From Rhizobium sp. AC27/96 (GTDB lineage: Bacteria; Pseudomonadota; Alphaproteobacteria; Rhizobiales; Rhizobiaceae): a DNA stretch of 64,000 nt. Both the position numbers and the translations under genes were made by a program. Within the stretch, counting starts at the first letter, position 1. Each line of letters opens with the position of its first letter. The notes under the pieces were generated by a model, which ran no database searches, was not told where the DNA came from, and was given only the letters and a program-made list of their open reading frames with translations. The DNA is taken from contig NZ_LXKN01000075.1 in assembly GCF_001692325.1 (NCBI RefSeq), forward strand, positions 170,349 through 234,348, read 5' to 3'. Below, piece by piece: positions 44,074-52,395 of this stretch.

Positions 44074-45255
44074 ATGAGCCGCGAGATTTTCGACTGGGCC
44101 GACCCGTTCCGACTGGTGGAGCAACTGAGCGATGAAGAACGCATGGTGCTTGATACCGCACACTCCTATGCACAGGAGAAGCTAGCGCCGCGCGTGCTCG
44201 AAGCCTTCCGCAACGAAAAGACGGATCCGACGATCTTCCGCGAAATGGGCGAACTCGGCCTGCTCGGCCCGACGATCGCACCGGAATATGGCGGCGCCGG
44301 GCTCGGCTATGTAGCCTACGGCCTGATCGCCCGCGAAGTCGAGCGGGTCGACAGCGGCTATCGCTCGATGATGAGCGTGCAATCCTCGCTCGTCATGGTG
44401 CCGATCGACACCTTCGGGTCGCAGGCGCAGAAGCAGAAATATCTGCCGAAACTTGCGACCGGCGAATGGATCGGCTGCTTCGGTCTCACCGAGCCGAACC
44501 ATGGCTCCGACCCCGGCTCGATGGCATCGCGCGCCAAGAAGGTCGATGGCGGCTACAGCCTGACCGGCACAAAGACCTGGATCTCCAATGCGCCGATTGC
44601 CGATGTCTTCGTCGTCTGGGCAAAGACCGAGGATGGCCTCATCCGCGGCTTCATCCTTGAAAAGGGCTGGAAGGGGCTGTCGGCGCCTGCCATCCACGGC
44701 AAGGTGGGCCTGCGCGCCTCGATCACAGGCGAAGTCGTCATGGAGAATGTCTTCGTGCCGGAGGAAAACCTGCTGCCGAACGTTTCCGGCCTCAAGGGTC
44801 CCTTCACCTGCCTCAACTCGGCGCGCTTCGGCATCGCCTGGGGCGCCCTCGGCGCGGCTGAGGATTGCTATGCAAAGGCGCGGCAATATGTGCTCGACCG
44901 CAAGCAGTTCGACCGGCCCCTTGCCGCCAATCAGCTGATCCAGAAGAAGCTCGCCGACATGGTGACAGAGATCACGCTCGGCCTGCAGGGTTGCCTGCGT
45001 CTCGGCCGCATGAAGGAAGACGGACATCCGCCCGTCGAGCTGACGTCGATCGTCAAGCGCAACAGCTGCGGCAAGGCGCTGGATATCGCCCGCGCAGCCC
45101 GCGACATGCTTGGCGGCAACGGCATTTCCGACGAGTTCGGCATCGCCCGCCACCTCGTCAACCTCGAAGTGGTCAACACTTACGAGGGCACGCACGACAT
45201 CCACGCCCTCATTCTCGGCCGCGCCATTACAGGCATCGCCGCCTTTTCGAACTGA
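44074..45255 (+). CDS. gcdH: Glutaryl-CoA dehydrogenase-type acyl-CoA dehydrogenase
   Basis: The 393-residue enzyme has the glutaryl-CoA dehydrogenase features FGLTEPNHGSDPGSM, KTWISNAPIADVF and the C-terminal TYEGTHDIHALILGRAITG with catalytic Glu371. It would convert glutaryl-CoA to crotonyl-CoA and CO2. Benzoyl-CoA-type and 2-aminobenzoyl-CoA pathways funnel ring carbons through C7 dicarboxylyl-CoA esters to glutaryl-CoA, so its presence here supports the ring-degradation reading. Confidence 0.9.
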   Translation: MSREIFDWADPFRLVEQLSDEERMVLDTAHSYAQEKLAPRVLEAFRNEKTDPTIFREMGELGLLGPTIAPEYGGAGLGYVAYGLIAREVERVDSGYRSMMSVQSSLVMVPIDTFGSQAQKQKYLPKLATGEWIGCFGLTEPNHGSDPGSMASRAKKVDGGYSLTGTKTWISNAPIADVFVVWAKTEDGLIRGFILEKGWKGLSAPAIHGKVGLRASITGEVVMENVFVPEENLLPNVSGLKGPFTCLNSARFGIAWGALGAAEDCYAKARQYVLDRKQFDRPLAANQLIQKKLADMVTEITLGLQGCLRLGRMKEDGHPPVELTSIVKRNSCGKALDIARAARDMLGGNGISDEFGIARHLVNLEVVNTYEGTHDIHALILGRAITGIAAFSN

Positions 45256-45263
45256 GGCCGGCC

Positions 45264-45695
45264 TTGGCGTTCAAAACCACCAGACCCCTGCGCTTCGGAG
45301 ATTGCGATCCCTCGGGGATCGCCTATTTCCCGTCCTATCTGAACATCCTCGTCGGGGTGCTGGAAGATTACTTCGCCTCGATAGGCTTTTCCTGGAGGCA
45401 TATGATCGACGGTCGACGCATCGGTGTTCCTACGGTACGGCTCGATCTGACCTTCATGAAGCCGGGCCTGCAGGGCGACGACCTCGAATTCCTGCTGACG
45501 GTGCGCGGCATCGGCCGTTCCTCTCTCGACCTGGAACACCAGGTCTCGGCCAACGGCCATGTGTTGTGGACGGCAAAACACCGCGTCGTCGCCACCTCGC
45601 TCGATAACCATCAATCGCTTGCCTGGCCGGATGATATCCGCGCCGCGCTGACCTCTCATCTGGAGAAGACCGATGCACACCATCCTGCAACCTGA
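45264..45695 (+). CDS. 4-hydroxybenzoyl-CoA thioesterase-like hot-dog protein
   Basis: The 143-residue acyl-CoA thioesterase has the FGDCDPSGIAYFP active-site loop (Asp15 as probable catalytic residue). It would hydrolyse a CoA ester, perhaps as a safety valve that frees CoA from dead-end aminobenzoyl-CoA. TTG at 45264 is the only reasonable start: it lies 8 bases after the dehydrogenase stop with GAGG nearby, and upstream in-frame codons run into that gene. Its end overlaps the next gene by 23 bases. Confidence 0.85.
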   Translation: MAFKTTRPLRFGDCDPSGIAYFPSYLNILVGVLEDYFASIGFSWRHMIDGRRIGVPTVRLDLTFMKPGLQGDDLEFLLTVRGIGRSSLDLEHQVSANGHVLWTAKHRVVATSLDNHQSLAWPDDIRAALTSHLEKTDAHHPAT

Positions 45696-46068
45696 AGGCT
45701 GGGCCAAGCCGATCGGCTATGCCAATGGCATGGCGGCAACCGGCCGCATGGTGTTCGTCGGCGGCCAGGTCGGCTGGAATGCCAACTGCGAATTCGAAAG
45801 CGACGACTTTGCCGAGCAGGTACGCCAGACGTTGAAGAACGTCGTCGCCATCCTTGCCGAAGGCGGCGCCGAGCCGAAGCACATCACCTCGATGACTTGG
45901 TATTTCACCGACAAGCAGGAATATCTCGGCAGCCTCAAGGCTATCGGACAGGCCTACCGCGAAACCATCGGCCGCCATTACCCCGCCATGGCCGCCGTAC
46001 AGGTCGTCGCCCTCGTCGAGGATCGCGCCAAGATCGAGATCCAGGCAACCGCGATCATTCCGGAATAG
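45673..46068 (+). CDS. Rid (YjgF/YER057c/UK114) family protein
   Basis: The 131-residue protein has the chorismate-mutase-like fold of the family (VFVGGQVGW, QTLKNVVAILAEGGA, IEIQATAI). RidA proteins hydrolyse reactive enamines/imines, and ring reduction of 2-aminobenzoyl-CoA should yield an enamine, so the placement is suggestive. However, the arginine that RidA needs for deamination (normally YPAR) is YPAM here, so it belongs to an Arg-lacking Rid subgroup. A different hydrolytic or binding role is possible. GGAGA precedes the ATG, inside the end of the thioesterase gene. Confidence 0.85.
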   Translation: MHTILQPEGWAKPIGYANGMAATGRMVFVGGQVGWNANCEFESDDFAEQVRQTLKNVVAILAEGGAEPKHITSMTWYFTDKQEYLGSLKAIGQAYRETIGRHYPAMAAVQVVALVEDRAKIEIQATAIIPE

Positions 46069-46090
46069 CATCCAACAGACGGTCAAGATC

Positions 46091-48058
46091 ATGTCGGCAT
46101 TGCGTTTTTCGGACACCATCTCGGCGGCTCTTGCCGACGGGATCTTGGTCGTCACCATAGACAACGCGCCCGTCAACGCGCTCTCCGCCGATGTGAGGGC
46201 CGGGTTGATGGCGGCGCTGGATCACGCGGAGAAAGACGGCGGGGTTAAGAGCATTGTCCTGACTGGCGCAGGGAACAGCTTCATCGGCGGCGCTGACATC
46301 AAGGAATTCGGCAAACCGCCGGTCGAGCCGCATTTGCCAGATGTCATCGCACGCATCGAAGCCTTTGCGAAACCCGTCGCAGCGTCGATCAATGGCGCAG
46401 CACTTGGCGGCGGCCTGGAAGTGGCGTTGGCCTGCCACCGCCGCCATGCAGTTCCTTCAGCCAAGATCGGCCTGCCGGAAGTCAAGCTCGGCATCGTTCC
46501 CGGCGCCGGCGGCACGCAACGCCTGCCGCGCCTGATCGGCGTCTCTGCCGCTATCGACATGATCGCTGGCGCACGGATCATCTCTGCCTCGGAAGCCCTC
46601 AAGCTCGGCATTGTCGACGGTGTTTCCGAAAGCGCGCTGCTCGCAGACGCCATGGCCGATATCAAAGGGCTCGACGCCTCCTCCTTGCGCCGTACCGGTG
46701 CGCTTTCCGTTCCAGCTGCGCCCATTGAAACCATCGAAAAGACTGCCGCCGACGCGCTGCGCAAGGCGCGCGGCCAGAATGCGCCAACGGAAGCCGTCCG
46801 CCTCGTGTGCCTCGCAGCGACCACTCCCCTAGCGGAAGGACTTGCCGAGGAGCGCCGCACCTTCATTATGCTTCGTGACAGCGAGGAAGCTGCAGCTCTC
46901 CGCCATGTCTTCTTTGCTGAGCGCGCCGCCGGCAAGGTCGACGGTTTGGAGGCGGTTACCCCGCGCAGGATCGAAACCGTCGGCATCGTCGGCACCGGCC
47001 TTATGGGGTCAGGCATCGCCGTATCAGCACTGAACGGCGGCTACCGCATCATCGGCGTCGAGCAGAACATCGAGGCTGCGGAGAAGGGTCGCGAGCGGAT
47101 TGCCGGCCTACTCGACAAGGCCGTTCAATCCGGCCGCCTCGACACGGCTGGCCGTGAAGACCGTCTGGGCCGATTGAGCGTGACCGCCGATATGCAGCAA
47201 CTGGCGCAGGCCGATATCGTCATCGAAGCCGTCTTCGACGACCTCACCGTCAAGACCGAACTGTTCCAGCGCCTCGATACGATCATCCGCGCCGACGCAA
47301 TTCTCGCGACCAATACAAGCTACCTCGATCCGGATGTCATCGCCGCCGCCACCGCGCGGCCCGAGCGGGTCGTCGGCCTGCACTTCTTCTCGCCCGCCCA
47401 CATCATGCGGCTGCTGGAGGTGGTGGACTGCAAGGAGACGGCGCCGGACGTGCTGGCGAGCGCCCTTGCCTTTGCAAAGCGGCTGGGCAAGCTGCCCATC
47501 GTCTCCGGCGTCACCGAAGGCTTCATCGGCAACCGCATCTTTTCCGCCTATCGCCGCGAAGCGGAATACATGGTCGAGGATGGCGCCCTGCCGCAGGAGA
47601 TCGATGCGGCTCTGGAAGCCTACGGCTTTCCCATGGGGCCTTTCGCCGTCTTCGACATGGCGGGACTGGAAATCGCCTGGGCTCGCCGCAAGCGGCAGGC
47701 GGCGACGCGCGATCCTTCGGAACGTTATGTCGTCATCGCCGACCGGCTCTGTGAGGCCGGCCGTTTTGGCCAGAAGACGGGTCGTGGTTGGTATGCCTAT
47801 CCCGAGGGCAAGCGGACTGTCGATCCCGAAGTAACCGGGATGATCGAAGCCGCCCGCGCCAAGAAAGGCATCGTGCCGAAGCGCTTCACCGCCGAAGAGA
47901 TCGTTGCCGGCCTGCTGAAAGCCATGGTCGACGAAGGCGACGCCCTGCTTTCGGAAGGCATCGCCGCTCGCGCCAGCGACATCGATCTCGTCATGATCAA
48001 CGGCTACGGTTTTCCCTCGAGCAAGGGCGGTCCGATGTTCGCCGCCGGTCGCCGCTAA
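46091..48058 (+). CDS. Fused enoyl-CoA hydratase / 3-hydroxyacyl-CoA dehydrogenase (FadJ-like)
   Basis: The 655-residue two-domain beta-oxidation enzyme has an N-terminal crotonase domain (about residues 1-190; NSFIGGADIKEF, GAALGGGLEVALAC, LGIVPGAGGTQRLPR) and a 3-hydroxyacyl-CoA dehydrogenase with NAD motif GIVGTGLMGSG near 298 and catalytic His in HFFSPAHIM near 436, followed by both C-terminal helical domains. It ends right after NGYGFPSSKGGPMF, where homologues usually run about 40 residues further, so the C-terminus seems short. It is the last gene of the operon starting at 38912. Confidence 0.92.
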   Translation: MSALRFSDTISAALADGILVVTIDNAPVNALSADVRAGLMAALDHAEKDGGVKSIVLTGAGNSFIGGADIKEFGKPPVEPHLPDVIARIEAFAKPVAASINGAALGGGLEVALACHRRHAVPSAKIGLPEVKLGIVPGAGGTQRLPRLIGVSAAIDMIAGARIISASEALKLGIVDGVSESALLADAMADIKGLDASSLRRTGALSVPAAPIETIEKTAADALRKARGQNAPTEAVRLVCLAATTPLAEGLAEERRTFIMLRDSEEAAALRHVFFAERAAGKVDGLEAVTPRRIETVGIVGTGLMGSGIAVSALNGGYRIIGVEQNIEAAEKGRERIAGLLDKAVQSGRLDTAGREDRLGRLSVTADMQQLAQADIVIEAVFDDLTVKTELFQRLDTIIRADAILATNTSYLDPDVIAAATARPERVVGLHFFSPAHIMRLLEVVDCKETAPDVLASALAFAKRLGKLPIVSGVTEGFIGNRIFSAYRREAEYMVEDGALPQEIDAALEAYGFPMGPFAVFDMAGLEIAWARRKRQAATRDPSERYVVIADRLCEAGRFGQKTGRGWYAYPEGKRTVDPEVTGMIEAARAKKGIVPKRFTAEEIVAGLLKAMVDEGDALLSEGIAARASDIDLVMINGYGFPSSKGGPMFAAGRR

Positions 48059-48060
48059 AA

Positions 48061-48099
48061 CAATTGCAGGAAAACTGCACAGCGGCTTTCCTGCAATTG
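48061..48099. terminator. Long inverted repeat between convergent genes
   Basis: CAATTGCAGGAAA/TTTCCTGCAATTG is a perfect 13-bp stem with a 13-base loop. It begins two bases after the FadJ-like stop and lies 24 bases from the convergent cyclase stop. It has TTTT on its minus-strand exit side only. It probably ends transcription from one or both sides. Confidence 0.6.
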
Positions 48100-48123
48100 C
48101 ATAAAAGCAAAAAAATAGAGCGT

Positions 48124-49335
48124 TTACGCCGCCGAAGACAACAGCGTGAACAGTTCCTGCGGCCGGTTGACGCCACGCAGCGCATAGCGACCGACGGAAA
48201 CCAGATCGTTGCTATTATGCGTCGACAGAGCCTCGACGAAGTTCGACGACATCAGGACATTGCGGTCGGCCGAGCGACACATTGAAGCGATACGGCTGAC
48301 CTCGTTAACAGCCGGTCCGATGACCGTGAAGTCCAGCCGGTCCATGCTGCCGATATTGCCGTAGAAGACATCGCCGATATGCAGGCCGAGATAGACGTCG
48401 GTCACGGGCCTGCCCTCGATCTGCCGCTGGGAATTGAGATCGCGCAGCCTCTGCCGCAGCAGCGATTCCGCCATAAGCGCAGCCGCGCAGGCATCTGCGG
48501 AATTCCTCGCCTTGAAGATCGCCAGCGTGCCGTCGCCGATCAGCTTCAGCACATTGCCGCCTGCCTCATGGATCGAGGAAATGACCGCATCCGCATAAGC
48601 GTTCAGCATCGGGATGATCTCATCCGGCTCGGCCGTATCCGAGATGCGCGTGTAGTTGGCGAGATCGGAAAACCAGAGCGCCGCCGAAATCCGCTCGGTC
48701 TTGCCGCGCGTGATCTTGCCTTCGAGAACATGCCGGGCGGCATCTTCCCCCAGATAGACCTCGGCAATGGTGCGGGCAATGCGGCTCATGCCGGTGCACT
48801 TGATCGCCAGTGCGAGCGCAGGCGTCAGCTTGCGCAGCACACGCAGATCTTCGTCCGGAAAGCCCACCTCGCCGGCCGTGGCGAAGTTGGAATAGAAGCA
48901 ATCCATCTCGCCGATCGTACCGCCCTCTTCGAAGCGGTGTATCATAGCGATGTAGTCGGTGTGGCCATCGGCCAGCAGCGTGTCGAGCCCGTAGAAATCG
49001 GTAGGCTCGCCAAAGCCGATGCGCCGGCGCACTTCATCCCCACCCGTGGTCAGCAGATGATGAAAGGCGGAGCGCTGCCAATTCTCCGACGCAATCCCCT
49101 GATGCGACGGGCCATATTCGAACTCGCGCTCGATCACTTGCTTACCGTCCCAGCGGAAGGCACGGCCCTCGTAAACCGGATGCAGCGTATCCATCAGCGC
49201 CATGGCCCGGTCGAGGTTGAGACCATGCTGTCGGCACTGCTCGCAGAAGCCCGAGAGGATATCGACTTCCGCCATGCCCTTGAGGCCGGCCTGCATGAGC
49301 CAGCTGGCAATTTCGCCAATGTCCTTCGCGTCCAT
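48124..49335 (-). CDS. Class III adenylate/guanylate cyclase
   Basis: The 403-residue cytoplasmic protein has an uncharacterised N-terminal sensor-like half (residues 1-200) and a C-terminal CHD cyclase domain (about 215-380). Metal-binding aspartates are in WFSDLANYT and IGDGTLAIF, the purine-specifying lysine in LKLIGDG, and the transition-state residues in VIGPAVNEVSRI. These point to adenylate cyclase. Rhizobia carry many such cyclases. ATG at 49335 follows GGGAG; an in-frame ATG at 49449 is not supported. It is outside the catabolic operon and convergent with it. Confidence 0.88.
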   Translation of the reverse strand: MDAKDIGEIASWLMQAGLKGMAEVDILSGFCEQCRQHGLNLDRAMALMDTLHPVYEGRAFRWDGKQVIEREFEYGPSHQGIASENWQRSAFHHLLTTGGDEVRRRIGFGEPTDFYGLDTLLADGHTDYIAMIHRFEEGGTIGEMDCFYSNFATAGEVGFPDEDLRVLRKLTPALALAIKCTGMSRIARTIAEVYLGEDAARHVLEGKITRGKTERISAALWFSDLANYTRISDTAEPDEIIPMLNAYADAVISSIHEAGGNVLKLIGDGTLAIFKARNSADACAAALMAESLLRQRLRDLNSQRQIEGRPVTDVYLGLHIGDVFYGNIGSMDRLDFTVIGPAVNEVSRIASMCRSADRNVLMSSNFVEALSTHNSNDLVSVGRYALRGVNRPQELFTLLSSAA

Positions 49336-49491
49336 GGATATCTCCCGACCCTCTAAAGGATTCGCTTTAGTACGAAACGTACAGGCTTGGAATGCCACAG
49401 GATGCAAAATAATCTCGATGGAAGCACGCGAAAGCCGCTCCTGTGGCACAGAAGCGGCGATTTGACACTCTGGAAGGGGAAGAGCGAGGCC

Positions 49492-50394
49492 TCAGCCTTT
49501 TACCTGCGGCTTCAACAGATCCTCCAAGCCAATGCGCCGGAAAAGCTCCGCCCGCACCCGATCGGCAACGCCGTTGACGATCTCCGCACCATCCTCGGAC
49601 GGATCGATATGGACACGGAACGGACGCGTACCGAAGGGCATATCAACGACATCGACGATGGCGGTGGCAACCGAGGCAGCGTCGGCATCGGCCGGTTCCA
49701 GCGAGGCAAGCCCCTTCAAAGCCTGATCGGGAACGCCGGCATAGGGACCGTTGTCATATTCGGCAGCGCGAGCCTTGTCGGCGGGCGAGCCGGAATGGGC
49801 AAAATGGTTCGTTCCCTTCGTAAAGGCGCCCGGCACGATGATCGCCGTTTCGATACCCCAGCGGGTCAGCTCGGACGCATAGGAGACGGCGAGCGAATCC
49901 ATCGCTGCCTTGGCGGCGAAGTAAGGCGACAGATAGGGCGGCGTGCCGCCGCGGGTGCTGGAGGAGGATACCCAGACGACCAGCCCCTTGCCCTGCTTGC
50001 GCAGATGAGGGAGCGCGGCGCGATTGACGCGTTGGGTGCTGAGCACGTTGATGTCGTAAAGCTGGGCAAACTGCTCGGGCGTGAAGGCCTCGGCCGGGCC
50101 GAAGGACATATGGCCGGCATTGTGGATGACGGTGTCAATGCGGCCTTGCTGGGCAATGATCTCGGCAATGCCGGCTTCCACCGATGCGTCCGAGGCGACA
50201 TCGAGCTCGACGGCGCGAAGGTCTACACCATTCTCCTTGGCGAAAGCGGCGACGGCTTCGACCTGCGGCGCGTTGCGGCCCTTGGTTTCGCGGATGCCGG
50301 CATAGACAGTGTGGCCCGCCTTGGCGAGGGCGCGCGCCGTCAGAGCGCCGAAACCGCTCGATGCGCCTGATATGACGATGATTTGCTTGCTCAT
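49492..50394 (-). CDS. Short-chain dehydrogenase/reductase
   Basis: The 300-residue SDR has SGASSGFG near residues 9-16, HNAG, Ser in VSSSSTRGG and YxxxK (YFAAK). It lacks an obvious substrate-defining feature. AAGGA precedes the ATG. It follows the SDR at 50484 on the same strand with an 89-base gap and probably belongs to the same LysR-controlled unit. Confidence 0.87.
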   Translation of the reverse strand: MSKQIIVISGASSGFGALTARALAKAGHTVYAGIRETKGRNAPQVEAVAAFAKENGVDLRAVELDVASDASVEAGIAEIIAQQGRIDTVIHNAGHMSFGPAEAFTPEQFAQLYDINVLSTQRVNRAALPHLRKQGKGLVVWVSSSSTRGGTPPYLSPYFAAKAAMDSLAVSYASELTRWGIETAIIVPGAFTKGTNHFAHSGSPADKARAAEYDNGPYAGVPDQALKGLASLEPADADAASVATAIVDVVDMPFGTRPFRVHIDPSEDGAEIVNGVADRVRAELFRRIGLEDLLKPQVKG

Positions 50395-50483
50395 GATCCT
50401 GTTCCTTTTGGATGGTCAGTTGCTGACAATGAAATCTTGCTGGGGGATAGTGGCGGCAGGCATTGCCCTGCCGCCCGAATGGC

Positions 50484-51224
50484 TCAGATCATGCCGCCAT
50501 TGGCGCGCAGCGTCTGGCCGTTGATCCAGCCGCCATCGGGGCCGACGAGGAAGGAGACGGCGGCGGCGATATCCTCCGGCGTACCCAGGCGTTCCAGCGG
50601 GTTCATCTTGGCCATGCGGTCGATGAGTTCGTCACTCTTGCCGTTCAGGAAGAGGTCGGTGGCCGTTGGGCCGGGGGCGACGGCATTGACGGTGATCGAG
50701 CGGCCGCGCAGCTCCTTCGACATGATCCCCGTCAGCGTCTCGACGGCGGCCTTTGTCGCCGCATAGACGCCATAGGATTCGAGCTTCAGCCCGACGACGC
50801 TGGTCGAAAAGTTGACGATGCGGCCGCCATCGCGCAGGCGCTTGCCGGCTTCGCGCAGCGTGTTGAACGTGCCCTTGAGGTTGATGGCGATATGGCGGTC
50901 AAAATGCGCGTCATCGGCATCGGCGATCTTGGCTAGCTGCATGATGCCTGCATTGTTGACCACCACGTCGACGCCGCCGAAAGCTGCCTCGGCTGCATCG
51001 AACATGCGGCGCACGGCCTCGACATCGGAAACATCGGCCTTGGCGGTCAGCGCCTTGCCACCCTTCTCCTCGATCTTGCGGGCCAGCTCCTCGGCGGCAG
51101 CCTCGCTGCCGGCATAGTTGATGACGACGGTGAAGCCATCTGCGGCCAGTCGCTCTGCAATGGCTGCGCCGATGCCGCGAGATGCACCTGTCACGATGGC
51201 TACTTTGTTGGAATTGCTGCTCAT
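50484..51224 (-). CDS. Short-chain dehydrogenase/reductase (FabG-like)
   Basis: The 246-residue SDR has TGASRGIG, NNAG, FSTSVVG and the YxxxK motif YAATK, ending in the classic RANGGMI C-terminus. ATG at 51224 has GAGGAAA upstream; an in-frame ATG at 51233 is an alternative. It is divergent from the LysR gene at 51347, its likely regulator. Confidence 0.88.
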   Translation of the reverse strand: MSSNSNKVAIVTGASRGIGAAIAERLAADGFTVVINYAGSEAAAEELARKIEEKGGKALTAKADVSDVEAVRRMFDAAEAAFGGVDVVVNNAGIMQLAKIADADDAHFDRHIAINLKGTFNTLREAGKRLRDGGRIVNFSTSVVGLKLESYGVYAATKAAVETLTGIMSKELRGRSITVNAVAPGPTATDLFLNGKSDELIDRMAKMNPLERLGTPEDIAAAVSFLVGPDGGWINGQTLRANGGMI

Positions 51225-51346
51225 TTTCCTCATCCTTGCTTGTTTTGCGCCTCAGCGCCTTTCGATGAGGAGAAGATGCCCCTTTTCATGAAGCGGATAA
51301 TCAGCCATTAACCAGCATCACTATCCGAAATAAGCGAACAAATAAG

Positions 51347-52258
51347 ATGGACAGATTCGATGCCATGCGCGTGTTTTGCCGAGTGGTGGAGCGACGCAGC
51401 TTCACGCTGGCAGCGGAAGACACCGGCCTGCCCCGCTCGACGGTAACCGATGCGATCAAGCAGCTGGAGGCAAGGCTCGGCGTGCGCGTGCTGCAGCGCA
51501 CGACGCGGCATGTGAGCCCGACACTCGACGGCGAGGCCTATTATCAGCGCTGCCTGCGCATCCTCTCCGATATAGAAGACGCCGAAGGCGCCTTCGCCGG
51601 CGCCAAGCCGAAAGGAGTGCTGCGCGTCGATGTACACGGCACGCTGGCGCGCCATTTCGTCCTGCCGAACCTACCCTCGTTCCTCGAGACCTATCCTGAG
51701 ATCGAATTTCAGATGACCGAGGGCGATCGTTTCGTCGATCTCATTCGCGAAGGGATCGACTGCGTGCTGCGCGTCGGCACACTGCAGGACAGCGACATGA
51801 TCGCGCGCCGCGTCGCCATGCTGGAGGAGGTAACGCTTGCCGCTCCGGCCTATGTGGAGCGTTTCGGCATGCCCATGCATCCGGACGCGCTCGACGGCCA
51901 TCGCATGGTCGGCTTCCGCTCTTCCGCAACAGGCGGGCTGCTGCCGCTTGAGTTCGAGGTAGGTGGCACCGTGCGCGAGATTACCCTGCCCGCAACCATC
52001 TCCGTCAACGCGGCCGAGAGCTATTTTGTCGCCGCCAAGCTCGGCCTCGGCTTGATCCAGGTCCCGCGCTACCACGCCGAGGATGCTCTGGAAGCCGGTC
52101 AATTGCTGCATATTCTGAAGGACTTCCCGCCGACCCGCACGCCGGTTTCGATGCTCTATCCCCGCAGCCGACAGCTTTCGCCTCGTGTCCGTGTCTTCAT
52201 AGACTGGCTGGTTAGGGTTTTTGCGGGGCAGATCGGTGTTGAAACGCGAGCTGGATGA
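51347..52258 (+). CDS. LysR-family transcriptional regulator
   Basis: The 303-residue LTTR has the N-terminal helix-turn-helix (MDRFDAMRVFCRVVERRSFT, LPRSTVTDAIKQLE) and an effector domain. It is similar in layout to the LysR at 10249. It is divergent from two SDR genes with a 122-base shared region, the normal arrangement for control of those genes. The ribosome site is weak. Effector unknown. Confidence 0.9.
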   Translation: MDRFDAMRVFCRVVERRSFTLAAEDTGLPRSTVTDAIKQLEARLGVRVLQRTTRHVSPTLDGEAYYQRCLRILSDIEDAEGAFAGAKPKGVLRVDVHGTLARHFVLPNLPSFLETYPEIEFQMTEGDRFVDLIREGIDCVLRVGTLQDSDMIARRVAMLEEVTLAAPAYVERFGMPMHPDALDGHRMVGFRSSATGGLLPLEFEVGGTVREITLPATISVNAAESYFVAAKLGLGLIQVPRYHAEDALEAGQLLHILKDFPPTRTPVSMLYPRSRQLSPRVRVFIDWLVRVFAGQIGVETRAG

Positions 52259-52395
52259 ATATTCCGCGCAACCGATCAAATAAATGAAATCGGCTCTTTG
52301 AATGCGCGAGGAGCACGCCTACGTCGTAGTGCATATTTCAGCTGGCGACGGCGTCGCGATGTCGTGGCGACCCGGCGATTTTCGAGAGAGAGCCC

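Noticed and set aside
45673..46068. Classical RidA enamine deaminase
   Set aside because: The catalytic arginine position is methionine, so the standard RidA activity should not be assumed.
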